A stretch of 64,000 nt of DNA, taken from Micavibrio aeruginosavorus (GTDB lineage Bacteria > Pseudomonadota > Alphaproteobacteria > Micavibrionales > Micavibrionaceae). Location: positions 1,514,342 through 1,578,341 of the forward strand of contig CP066681.1 of NCBI GenBank assembly GCA_016432265.1. The letters run 5' to 3'. A program made the translations under genes and the position numbers. A model generated the notes under the pieces. That model searched no databases, was not told the origin of the DNA, and saw only the letters and a list, made by a program, of their open reading frames with translations. Of this stretch, positions 55,008 to 64,000 are shown in pieces. Position 1 is the first letter of the stretch. Each line of letters starts with the position of its first letter.

Positions 55008-57491
55008 CTACGCCATCACCGGCAGGGAAGGAAGAGATGCAGTCGCCGGTGCGGGAGTGGTTGCGGCTGGGGCAGGTGCGACCAGTTGCTTATCGTAAGC
55101 CTTGACCATGGCTATCTGATCTTTCAGGTCATGCCCCTTCGCTTGGGCAGACTCTAGATTCTTGATAAACTCAGTACGGAACGTCTTGTCTTCAAGCGCC
55201 TTGGATAAAGGCATTTCCTTGTCATTCAGCTTTGCCGTATCCATAAGCGTAGGGTCTTTTTGAATGGCCTCAGCCAATTGCGCCCTTGATAGGTTGCTAT
55301 AGTTATTGGCAGTCGCCCCAGCGGAGCTCGGTGCAGAGGCAGCAGCATCTCCCTTCTTCGAAAGCGCGCCATAAGCGACTTCTGCGGCTTCGCGAATGCC
55401 TGATTTTTCAGGGGCGTATTTTTCGCCGGCAATCGCAACCACCCCGGCGCGAACACCCTCGCGCAAGGCATCGCCCGCGCCAAAGCCGACAACGTTCCCG
55501 GCAGCTTCCGCAACACCCGCTGTCAGCTCGGCGGCGGCCTTGCCAAGGTTTCCCTGAGCGGCTTGCGCCCCGGCCGACCATAAGGTCGCTCCTACAGTGA
55601 TTATTGCACCAATGCCGGGGACTCTCTTGCCGATAAATTGTACGCCCTTGCTGAGCAGCTTGTTCTGGGCTTCCGCAGCGGCGACCGTGGCGGCGGCGCC
55701 GGCCACATTCCCTTCTGACAGTTGGGCTCCGGCATACAACGATGTGCTTGTGCGCCCCATGCCCTTATCAACCTTGGAACCGACATCGGCCATAATGGAT
55801 TTTACAGGCGCGCCGATGTCAATATCGACTGCCGCTGGTTTTGCGGATTGCGCTGTCGCTTTGGCGGGATCTCTTAAGTCTATATCTACAGCAGCTTTGT
55901 TAGACGGAGAGTCCGGGGCGGCCTTTTCAAACTGGGCGGCCATAGCCAAGGTCGCAGGCGCTTGAGGCTTGGGCGTTGGGGTAGGCGCCGCCGCCTCAGC
56001 AAACTGAACTTGCGTCGATGGCTTAAGAGTGATAAGTGCCGCTTCAAATTCACCGGCCTTGATTCTATTGAATCTTTCCTGCCCTTCTTGCGAAAGAGCC
56101 AGAACTTTCGTGCCGCCGTTTATCGCACTTGTCCGCTCCCTGAATTCAATCCCGTTCCGTGATAACGCTGCCTTGAGATTGTCTATATCATCAGGCTTCA
56201 TCGCGTTGACATCGATGTATAAACCTTTGCTTGTACGAATTGTTTGCGCTGCCTCCAGATAGGGACGGCTGCTGGTCGTATTGACAACAGGGGGTTTTGT
56301 GGGGGGCTGTATAGAGTCAATCTTTCCTGAAAGCACACCCTTGAATTTTTCTTCACCTTCCGCAGTAAGGGCCAAAACTTTCGTACCGCCGTTAAGTGAG
56401 CTTTCCTTCTCGCTGTAATCGATACCGTTCTGCGACAACAACTTTCTCAGGTTCTCCAGGTTTTCCGGCTCCATTGCATTGACGTCGATGTACAATCCCT
56501 TATTGGATGGAATTGTCGGCAACGCAGCCATCACGGAACGACTATTTAAACTGTCAGGCGTTACGGGTTTAATGGCAGGAGACACCACAGGGTCGTATTT
56601 GCCTCCGATAATTCCTCTGAAACGCTCTTCATTAGCCCCTGTTAGGGCCAGAACTCTTGTCCCACCGTTAAGTGAGCTATTCTTTTCGTTAAACTCAATA
56701 TGGTTCTGCGCGAGCGTTTTCTTAAGCTGGTTGATTTCCGGCTCACTCATTTTACCGATATCAATATAAGTCCCCTTCCCCACAGTCTCCACAGTCGGGA
56801 GCTTGGCAAGATTATCCCTGACATCCGCCACGGCAGAACGACTGGGAGGAACGATCCGAGCTGCACCACTATAAAGAGGCCGCTCATTTAAATCCCTGTA
56901 GGCCTGAACTCTGGGGCTGTCCATTTTATCGATGGATTTATTGGTTGGATCAACCAACAACCTCTTCCCATCTTCCAGCTTGACCTCGTTCCACGCATGA
57001 GGCCCTTGCACATCGCCGTCCACATACCGTCCGCGCACAAGCGCGCAGGGAACCCCCGTTTCATCAGCCAAAACTTTAAAAAGCAATGCTCTATGGCGGC
57101 ACTGTCCAACGCCGGCTTCAATCATCTGCCCTAATGAAACCTCTTTTCCTACAGACGCTCCTCCTGCGATGCGATCCAAAGCTTTCGGGGTTCCATAATA
57201 ATCCTTCATAAGGCGGTCTGTGTAGCTGGTAAGGTATTTTGCCTTGTCTTCAACCGTTCTCATCTGGGACATATCGCGCTTTGCGACTTCAATGGCCTGC
57301 TTTAAGACAGGATCCTGATCGGGACTTTTTACAACCAAAATCTCGCGCGTTGGCCTGGAAGCAGGATTTCCATTTTCGTCGAACTTGAGTTGGCGACCGC
57401 CATCCATGAACCCGTAGGCGATTCTTTCACCCTCGCCGACCCTATGTTCCTGATTGAAACGCTCTGACTGTTTTAAAAATTCATTTGCCAT
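55008..57491 (-). CDS. Transglutaminase-like protein with three internal repeats
   Basis: A protein of 827 residues from ATG 57491. Residues about 100-185 form a transglutaminase/EDR1-like cysteine domain: Cys131 in 'VGQCRHRALLFKV', His165 in 'QGPHAWNEV', Asp181 in 'LLVDPTNKS'. Then come three copies of a roughly 60-residue unit (about 239-300, 331-390, 422-482) with the pattern 'KGLYIDVNAM', 'NGI.F.E', 'SLNGGTKVLAL', 'F.G...GK', at a period near 91. A Pro/Ala linker, a glycine- and alanine-rich hydrophobic helical region (about 583-690) and a helical tail with Pro-Ala end follow. No signal peptide is visible. The active residues suggest an amide-processing or crosslinking enzyme; the repeats and substrate are unknown. 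Confidence 0.6.
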   Translation of the reverse strand: MANEFLKQSERFNQEHRVGEGERIAYGFMDGGRQLKFDENGNPASRPTREILVVKSPDQDPVLKQAIEVAKRDMSQMRTVEDKAKYLTSYTDRLMKDYYGTPKALDRIAGGASVGKEVSLGQMIEAGVGQCRHRALLFKVLADETGVPCALVRGRYVDGDVQGPHAWNEVKLEDGKRLLVDPTNKSIDKMDSPRVQAYRDLNERPLYSGAARIVPPSRSAVADVRDNLAKLPTVETVGKGTYIDIGKMSEPEINQLKKTLAQNHIEFNEKNSSLNGGTRVLALTGANEERFRGIIGGKYDPVVSPAIKPVTPDSLNSRSVMAALPTIPSNKGLYIDVNAMEPENLENLRKLLSQNGIDYSEKESSLNGGTKVLALTAEGEEKFKGVLSGKIDSIQPPTKPPVVNTTSSRPYLEAAQTIRTSKGLYIDVNAMKPDDIDNLKAALSRNGIEFRERTSAINGGTKVLALSQEGQERFNRIKAGEFEAALITLKPSTQVQFAEAAAPTPTPKPQAPATLAMAAQFEKAAPDSPSNKAAVDIDLRDPAKATAQSAKPAAVDIDIGAPVKSIMADVGSKVDKGMGRTSTSLYAGAQLSEGNVAGAAATVAAAEAQNKLLSKGVQFIGKRVPGIGAIITVGATLWSAGAQAAQGNLGKAAAELTAGVAEAAGNVVGFGAGDALREGVRAGVVAIAGEKYAPEKSGIREAAEVAYGALSKKGDAAASAPSSAGATANNYSNLSRAQLAEAIQKDPTLMDTAKLNDKEMPLSKALEDKTFRTEFIKNLESAQAKGHDLKDQIAMVKAYDKQLVAPAPAATTPAPATASLPSLPVMA
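56046..56777 (-). repeat. Three protein-level tandem repeats in the transglutaminase-like gene
   Basis: The repeat units lie at about 56592-56777, 56322-56501 and 56046-56228. They share 'YIDVNAM/YIDIGKM', 'NGI/NHI', 'NGGTKVLAL/NGGTRVLAL' and a final 'GK' or 'G'. Identity is high at protein level while DNA is less alike, so the duplication is old and under selection. Confidence 0.75.
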
Positions 57492-58937
<1,446 letters not shown>

Positions 58938-58977
58938 ATCGCCTGCTAATTTAGAAAATCTAATTTAGAGAAAAGAA

Positions 58978-58991
58978 GAGCGGTTCCGCTC
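58978..58991 (-). terminator. Hairpin between ccrM and the convergent gene
   Basis: GAGCGG pairs with CCGCTC across TT. On the minus strand it is followed by CTTCTTTTC, a weak U-tract, and lies just after the stop codon of the minus-strand gene. Confidence 0.5.
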
Positions 58992-58992
58992 A

Positions 58993-60051
58993 TCACTCTT
59001 CTTCATCCTCGACAATCGTGCCGAATAAGGGGCCTTGCGGCATGTTCTTGCCATCAATCACCACGGGGCCGGATTTTCTTTTTACGGAGCGGTTCTGGTT
59101 CTCGAACATATCCTGCTCATAGAGCAGCTTTTCCTTACCGATATCCGCAAAAACCCTTATGTAGTCGATTTGCGCGAAGACGGCAGCCTTTAGCAAACCA
59201 CTCACCGTTGTCATTGTCTCCCTATAAGTATGCACCCTTATCATAAGCTCAAGAACGGCAAGGCGTTCGTGCGCCTCTTTGGTTGTAGCTGTTGTCAGGC
59301 TGTGGCGGATTTGTTGCGAGTTTCTCTCGTCAAGGAAAAGCCTGGCCAGTTCCATTTCAACCGGCACATAGGGCAAATTGAACGGCCTGTTAAGAAGCAG
59401 TATCAGGTTTTTGGGATAGCCTTCAATTTCCCCGGATTTGCCGCAGACAGTCAGAGCTGTATTGTAGATAGTGTCTATCCTGCGGGCGTTATCCACCGCC
59501 GATTTCGCCTGATCGACATCAAACCTTTCCAGTTTTGTGTCGTAATTTCTTAAGTAAAGCGGAATTGAGATTTTAAAATATGTCGGAAAGTATCTGTAAT
59601 TTTCACGCAAGAAATTGCGCGTGTTCTCCCTGATCTCAGCCCATTCAAGGTCGTTCGTCACATAGGTCTGGAACATATTGCATTCCGTCACCAACAAAAA
59701 ATTGTCTATGTGGTCATTGTTGTTCAGATCAAGCATGCCCAATGTCCAGTATAGGTGGGCCAAGTTGTATACTGTGGGATCCACATAGCGCTCAAAGCTA
59801 AAACCACCTTGGTGTGCAGCCATCGTGTCTTTCACTGTTTTCTTGCTTTGCATTGATCCAAGAGTCTTTGGAACTGATGGAAAGTTGGTTTTGATTTTAG
59901 GAATCGAATCTGAATTATCCAATTCCGCGGGAGCCTCCTCACCGGGGAAGGGGTCGGTGGCTACCGCCTCCTGAGCAAAAAGCGCCCGCGGTTGTATGGT
60001 AAAAAACGTACATAGTAAAAAAAACAGCGCCAATATCAGGTATTTATACAT
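58993..60051 (-). CDS. Secreted hypothetical protein (352 aa)
   Basis: The N-terminus 'LILALFFLLCTFFTIQPRALFA' is a clear signal peptide with likely cleavage after 'LFA', so the protein is periplasmic. The body is helical and hydrophilic, with 'YVDPTVYNLAHLYWTLGMLD', an N-rich loop and several conserved-looking Tyr/Phe positions. It resembles proteins listed as DUF4852, but I am not sure of that. The C-terminus is acidic ('VEDEEE'). Confidence 0.65.
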   Translation of the reverse strand: MYKYLILALFFLLCTFFTIQPRALFAQEAVATDPFPGEEAPAELDNSDSIPKIKTNFPSVPKTLGSMQSKKTVKDTMAAHQGGFSFERYVDPTVYNLAHLYWTLGMLDLNNNDHIDNFLLVTECNMFQTYVTNDLEWAEIRENTRNFLRENYRYFPTYFKISIPLYLRNYDTKLERFDVDQAKSAVDNARRIDTIYNTALTVCGKSGEIEGYPKNLILLLNRPFNLPYVPVEMELARLFLDERNSQQIRHSLTTATTKEAHERLAVLELMIRVHTYRETMTTVSGLLKAAVFAQIDYIRVFADIGKEKLLYEQDMFENQNRSVKRKSGPVVIDGKNMPQGPLFGTIVEDEEE

Positions 60052-60104
60052 CCCCCACCCCCTGTTTGATGATATGCACCACTGAATAATGAGTATACTC
60101 AGAC

Positions 60105-61214
60105 TTACAGCAACGCCCCATATCTTTTATTATCAACTATAAAACGGGCAAATTTTTGGAAAAGTGACGGCAACCCGCTTTCCAAAATATCGTTTTTATT
60201 GACCCAAAACGAGGTACCTGATGGCTTTCTCAGAGCAATCAACTCGTACCCCTGAAGCTCAAGGTCAAAATGTGTAAAACTGTGCTTGATAAGTGCGCCG
60301 CGCATTTTCTGAGGCATTCCAAGTGATAAAATGCGTTCCGGATGTTCAAAATGACCCTGATCGCCCCATTCCGATGTCAAAAACCCGCTCATGCCCCCGA
60401 AAAGCCCTTCTTCAGGACGCTTTTCCAGTAATATTCGGCAATTATCACGGCTTTTAATCAGGTAAATTGCGCCGCTCTTGAAAGGTTTGGCCTTTTTTGT
60501 TGCCCGCACTGGAAAGCTGGCAGCATGGCCCTGTTTTCTTGCCTGACATGTTCTGCTTACAGGGCATGCGCTACAGCGGGGATTTTTGGGGACGCATATA
60601 GCGGCCCCCAAATCCATAAGAGCCTGAGCATAATCTGCCGGGCGGTCTATCCGCCCCTGTGCCAGCAAGGCCGCCGCTTTCCTGATAAGGATTTTACCCT
60701 TAGGCAAAGGTTCAGTTATGGCAAAATAACGACTCACAACCCTTTCCACATTTCCATCCACAACCACGGCCGGCTGATCAAAGGCGATAGAGAGGATAGC
60801 TGCCGCTGTGTAATCACCTATGCCGGGAATAGATTTCAGCGCTTGCTCGGCTTGTGGGAAAACACCCCCCAGCTCTGTGGATATCATGTGGGAAGCTTTA
60901 TGCAGATTGCGCGCCCGGGCATAATAGCCGAGGCCCGCCCACGCTTTGAGAACATCGTCCTGTGGAGCCTGAGCCAAATGATGAACTGTCGGCCACAATC
61001 TTACAAAGCTCTGGAAATAGGGGACGACGGTTGCGACCACAGTCTGTTGCAACATCACTTCAGACAGCCAGACATGATAAGGATTAGGCTTTTGCCCCGG
61101 CAAGGCGCGCCACGGCAGTGTGCGTCGATTTTGATCATACCACGCCAGAACAGACTTACGAAAACTGTTGATGCTGGCAACAGGAAGCTTGTCGGGTATA
61201 ATAGAGCCTGACAT
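60105..61214 (-). CDS. mutY: A/G-specific adenine glycosylase MutY
   Basis: Removes adenine mispaired with 8-oxoguanine. About 369 residues from ATG 61214. The catalytic Glu lies in 'WLSEVMLQQT', HhH in 'SIPGIGDYTAAAI', catalytic Asp in 'VVVDGNVERV'. The [4Fe-4S] cysteines are in 'CVPKNPRCSACPVSRTC'. A Nudix-like C-terminal domain follows. The longer frame to 61262 overlaps the divergent DciA-like gene, so the shorter start is preferred. Confidence 0.95.
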   Translation of the reverse strand: MSGSIIPDKLPVASINSFRKSVLAWYDQNRRTLPWRALPGQKPNPYHVWLSEVMLQQTVVATVVPYFQSFVRLWPTVHHLAQAPQDDVLKAWAGLGYYARARNLHKASHMISTELGGVFPQAEQALKSIPGIGDYTAAAILSIAFDQPAVVVDGNVERVVSRYFAITEPLPKGKILIRKAAALLAQGRIDRPADYAQALMDLGAAICVPKNPRCSACPVSRTCQARKQGHAASFPVRATKKAKPFKSGAIYLIKSRDNCRILLEKRPEEGLFGGMSGFLTSEWGDQGHFEHPERILSLGMPQKMRGALIKHSFTHFDLELQGYELIALRKPSGTSFWVNKNDILESGLPSLFQKFARFIVDNKRYGALL

Positions 61215-61260
61215 AGTCTTGTCGTCCGTTTTTTGATCCTGTAACCGTGTGTGCGCTGCC

Positions 61261-61761
61261 ATGTATGGCCTGAAGCCCCTTTCAGAAAAAATTCCGGCGA
61301 TTGCCGATCAGGCCTTCGCCCGGAAGTTTGTCATGCTGGGCCGGATTCTGACCCATTGGCAGGATATAGTCGGAGATGACCTTGCGAACAAGACACAACC
61401 TGTCAAACTCCACTATCGCAAGACCAAGGACGGATCAAAGCGCGCAACAGCCAGTCTGGATATCTCCACATCAAGCGCCAATGCGACCATGTTGCATTAT
61501 CGCAAGGACTTGATTCTTGAGCGCCTGAATCAGATTTTTGGCGATCGCTGGATCACGGCGATACGTTTCGTGCCGGCGGAGGCGTCAGAGCAGGACTTTA
61601 AAGGCCGCCCGGAACCAAGAAAAACCTTGACGGAAAACGATAAACTCTATTTATCAGAGGTGCTTGGAGCCGTCGAAGACCCCGAACTTAAGGCAAGGCT
61701 TGAGAGTCTGGGGCAAGCGATGCTTCAGGATCGTTCTCGCAACAGTAAACAGGTGATTTGA
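61261..61761 (+). CDS. DciA-like (DUF721) protein
   Basis: A 166-residue DUF721 protein. Members such as DciA are predicted to load the replicative DnaB helicase in bacteria that lack DnaC. It has 'FVMLGRILTHWQDIVGDDLA' and a C-terminal acidic region. ATG 61261 is chosen; a GTG at 61249 is in frame. It starts 47 bases from divergent mutY and is followed directly by a suhB-like gene. Confidence 0.8.
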   Translation: MYGLKPLSEKIPAIADQAFARKFVMLGRILTHWQDIVGDDLANKTQPVKLHYRKTKDGSKRATASLDISTSSANATMLHYRKDLILERLNQIFGDRWITAIRFVPAEASEQDFKGRPEPRKTLTENDKLYLSEVLGAVEDPELKARLESLGQAMLQDRSRNSKQVI

Positions 61762-61762
61762 G

Positions 61763-62569
61763 ATGGCTTTGTCGCCCAACATGAATGTCATGCTGCGCGC
61801 CGCCGAAAAGGCTGCACGCTCGCTGATCCGCGATTTCGGCGAAGTAGAACAGTTGCAGGTTTCGCAGAAAGGCCCCGCAGATTTCGTGTCCGCCGCCGAT
61901 CACCGTTCTGAATCCATCCTTTACGAGGAGCTTTCCAAGGCCCGCCGAGATTGGGGGTTCCTGATGGAAGAGCGTGGAGAAATCAAGGGGTCTTCTCCTT
62001 ACCGATTTATTATCGATCCTCTCGATGGCACCACGAACTTTTTGCATGGCATCCCGCATTGGAACATTACAATCGCGATTGAAGAGAACGAGGAAGTTGT
62101 CGCCGGCATCGTTTATGATCCGGTACGTGACGAAATGTTCCGCGCCGAGAAGTCGGCAGGCGCCTTTTTGCGCAACAAGCGCCTGCGTATTTCCGGTCGT
62201 CGCGATTTTGCGCAATCTCTGATCGCAACAGGCATGATCGCTCCGCAAAAACCCGCACATAAAAATCAACTCGGGCAAGTGGAGGCTATTGCCAGCAAGA
62301 CCGGGGACGTGCGCCGCATGGGCGCTGCGGCTCTTGATCTTTCATACGTTGCGGCAGGGCGCCTTGAGGGTTATTGGGAATACAACCTCAAGCCTTGGGA
62401 TATCGCGGCCGGGATGTTGATCGTAAAGGAGGCTGGCGGGTTTATCTCTTCAATTCACGCTACCGACAACCCGGTCTATAACGGCAATATTGTTGCCGGT
62501 AACGGCAAGATTTTCGATGAATTCAAGAAAACCCTGATCAATGCCTCTGCGGAAAAGGATGCTGCCTAA
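61763..62569 (+). CDS. suhB: Inositol monophosphatase family protein, SuhB-like
   Basis: A 268-residue Mg2+-dependent phosphatase. The metal motifs are 'FLMEERGEIKG', 'IIDPLDGTTNFLHGIPHWN' and 'KPWDIAAGMLIVKEAGG'. The E. coli homologue SuhB acts both as a phosphatase and in rRNA transcription antitermination. It starts one base after the DciA-like gene's stop and overlaps the next gene. Confidence 0.94.
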   Translation: MALSPNMNVMLRAAEKAARSLIRDFGEVEQLQVSQKGPADFVSAADHRSESILYEELSKARRDWGFLMEERGEIKGSSPYRFIIDPLDGTTNFLHGIPHWNITIAIEENEEVVAGIVYDPVRDEMFRAEKSAGAFLRNKRLRISGRRDFAQSLIATGMIAPQKPAHKNQLGQVEAIASKTGDVRRMGAAALDLSYVAAGRLEGYWEYNLKPWDIAAGMLIVKEAGGFISSIHATDNPVYNGNIVAGNGKIFDEFKKTLINASAEKDAA

Positions 62570-64000
62570 AGACAAGCAAATAACGGATAAGGCAAAAGCT
62601 GTCGTGCGTTTTTTCGGTTGCTTAATCCGTCCTTGGGGCGTGCTGGCGTCTTTGATGTTGTGCCTGCAGCCGTCTGCGCTGTCCTTCGCCCAGCAAGGCA
62701 ATCCTGAAATCTATGTCGATATGAGCGTTCTGCAAGAGTTGGGCGGGAATCCTCAGGGTTTGAAGCCGGTTATCTTGCGCCCACCCGCTTCCGTGACACA
62801 GGCATCACCGGCGCCCGCCCGCCTGACCACGCCTGCAACCTCACCGGCTCAGCCCCTTATTCCTGACAGCAGACCGCCGCTTGTTCCCCCTTATCCTGCG
62901 GCATCGCCAATCCCCGTTAAGGTCAGCGCCCCCCCCGCACTGCCTGCGGATCAGGTGCGCCCGCCTGTCCCATCGATCTCGTCTGCTGCCCTGGCTCCTC
63001 AGCCAGTCTCGCCGCCAACAGCGACGGAGAAACGGGAGCCGGCTATTCAGCAAGGCAGACCGCCTTCCCCTCCGGCGGCGATTGCCTTCCCCATAAATAC
63101 AAAGATTCGTCAGGAAACATCCGACCCCTCCGTGCCGGCGAATATATCAAGGCCTGTTCCCCTGCGTAGCGGAATAGCTGGAAATCTCAAGGATGTAGTG
63201 CCCTCGCGCCCGGCGCCAGACTTCGATCCGTCAGCTACGCCCACCCCATCCGGGCAAGTTCGCGATCTCACTGAAAGCCCCGGGGAAGCTTCAGACAACA
63301 TCGCCAACCTGCAAAAAGCCCCGGTTGTCCCTGGACATAAGCCGGGGATGCAGACATCTTCTGCCGCCAAAACTGTAGCCAGCAGCAACCGCCCGTCTGA
63401 AACCGGGGGCATCGCGACTGCATACCCTCTAAAGACGCCTCCCGTTCCGCCGAGGCGCCCTGATGTTGAAAAAGTATCGCCGGAAATCATTGCTGCGCTC
63501 ATTGAGCGTGAAAACAAGAAGATGGCTGCTGAAAGGCCGTCCATCGATCTAACCGATCCCCCTCCTCCGCCCGGCCCTCGCGGCAAGAAAAATATGCCTG
63601 CTGTTGCCAAGCCGGATGTGCAGGCCGAGCCGTTGGAGGAGCAATTGGTCAAACTCTCCGATGCCAGCGACCCCCTGCTGGGCAATCTGGTTGAAAAGGA
63701 CAAGGAGTCCCTTGTCGCGACTATCGAGTCGTTGGTGGCTGAGCGAGAAGATGGACAGCCTCTGCCGGGAACGGAGGACAAAAAACTGGTCAGGGAGCAA
63801 GGCAGCAACATTATCGCGGCAGAGCCGATGCAGCGGCCCTATAATGTTTATCGCCCCAAACATGATAAGCCCGCCGAGGTTGCGCTGATCGAGCAAAGAA
63901 TGGAAGCGGAATCCGAAGATAAAAGCAACTCCGGCCGCATAAGCCTGCCGTTTGATGAAGATGCAACCGATCTTGATACGGGAAGCGCCAGCATGATTGA
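62559..64000 (+). CDS. Secreted Pro-rich protein, probably OmpA-like, 3' end cut by window
   Basis: The frame stays open from near 62541 to the end of the window. After a basic N-terminus comes a hydrophobic signal sequence ('WGVLASLMLCLQPSALSFA'), then 'QQGNPEIYVDMSVLQELGG' and more than 300 residues rich in Pro, Ala, Ser and charged residues. The last visible residues, 'GRISLPFDEDATDLDTGSAS', look like the first strand of an OmpA-type peptidoglycan-binding domain. Starts at 62541 and 62559 are both possible; either overlaps the suhB-like gene. I infer an envelope protein with a long flexible linker. Confidence 0.65.
   Translation, partial: MLPKDKQITDKAKAVVRFFGCLIRPWGVLASLMLCLQPSALSFAQQGNPEIYVDMSVLQELGGNPQGLKPVILRPPASVTQASPAPARLTTPATSPAQPLIPDSRPPLVPPYPAASPIPVKVSAPPALPADQVRPPVPSISSAALAPQPVSPPTATEKREPAIQQGRPPSPPAAIAFPINTKIRQETSDPSVPANISRPVPLRSGIAGNLKDVVPSRPAPDFDPSATPTPSGQVRDLTESPGEASDNIANLQKAPVVPGHKPGMQTSSAAKTVASSNRPSETGGIATAYPLKTPPVPPRRPDVEKVSPEIIAALIERENKKMAAERPSIDLTDPPPPPGPRGKKNMPAVAKPDVQAEPLEEQLVKLSDASDPLLGNLVEKDKESLVATIESLVAEREDGQPLPGTEDKKLVREQGSNIIAAEPMQRPYNVYRPKHDKPAEVALIEQRMEAESEDKSNSGRISLPFDEDATDLDTGSASMI

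Overview
The window is chromosomal DNA of an alphaproteobacterium. Markers that point there are a CcrM-type GANTC methyltransferase, the NtrY/NtrX pair next to trkA, a fused ispDF gene, an hflX-hfq pair, a DciA-type (DUF721) gene, a phasin and a COQ10-like gene near lipA. The order hflX-hfq-HAD-dat-trkA-ntrX-ntrY | ispDF-pgpA-pncC is typical of the class. The exact lineage is my inference; a Micavibrio- or Rhodospirillales-like bacterium would fit.

Layout. 0-5.5 kb: a phasin, a tyrosine-phenol-lyase-like PLP lyase, and a PhnD-like binding protein almost touching a large hybrid histidine kinase. 5.5-17.6 kb: accessory DNA, more AT-rich than its surroundings, holding an HNH protein with three N-terminal repeats, tRNA-Thr(CGU), a U32 (TrhP/YegQ-like) protein, a small ORF, a divergent HslV/proteasome-like Ntn hydrolase, and a 6.6-kb island inserted in a tRNA-Ser(UGA) gene. 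The island carries a truncated RTX/cadherin-like protein gene, an AlgI-like MBOAT acyltransferase, a membrane-anchored SGNH-like partner, a tyrosine recombinase and its own complete tRNA-Ser. 17.7-27.7 kb: housekeeping genes on the plus strand (rhodanese, YdcF, MltB-type transglycosylase, RlpA, D,D-carboxypeptidase, tmk, holB, metG, EamA half-transporter, TatD, PhnP-like MBL), tightly packed and often overlapping by 4 bp. 27.8-31.4 kb: a block of hypothetical genes, two of them a membrane-protein pair. 31.4-45.6 kb: mazG; then on the minus strand an HIBADH-family dehydrogenase, an IMPase, hflX, hfq, HAD, dat, trkA, ntrX and ntrY; then on the plus strand ispDF, pgpA, pncC and a glycosyltransferase. 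45.6-49.4 kb (minus): COQ10-like, YqfO/NIF3-like, lipA, a response regulator and a histidine kinase. 49.5-55.0 kb (plus): rplU, rpmA, obgE, a cytidine deaminase, pepN, rnhB. 55-64 kb: a large transglutaminase-like protein with three internal repeats, ccrM, a secreted hypothetical protein, mutY, a DciA-like gene, suhB and the start of a secreted Pro-rich, probably OmpA-like protein that runs off the end.

The most striking points are: (1) the island splits one tRNA-Ser gene at its anticodon arm and compensates by supplying a complete tRNA-Ser just downstream of the orphaned 5' half, apparently using the old promoter; its integrase has Asp where the catalytic Tyr should be. (2) The gene at 9552-10370 has the Thr/Asp/Lys spacing and the GFAG and GSGS elements of HslV-type proteases but does not look like HslV. 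(3) Six GANTC sites lie within 135 bp just upstream of ccrM. (4) An 827-residue protein joins a Cys-His-Asp transglutaminase-like domain to three copies of a roughly 60-residue repeat that I do not recognise.
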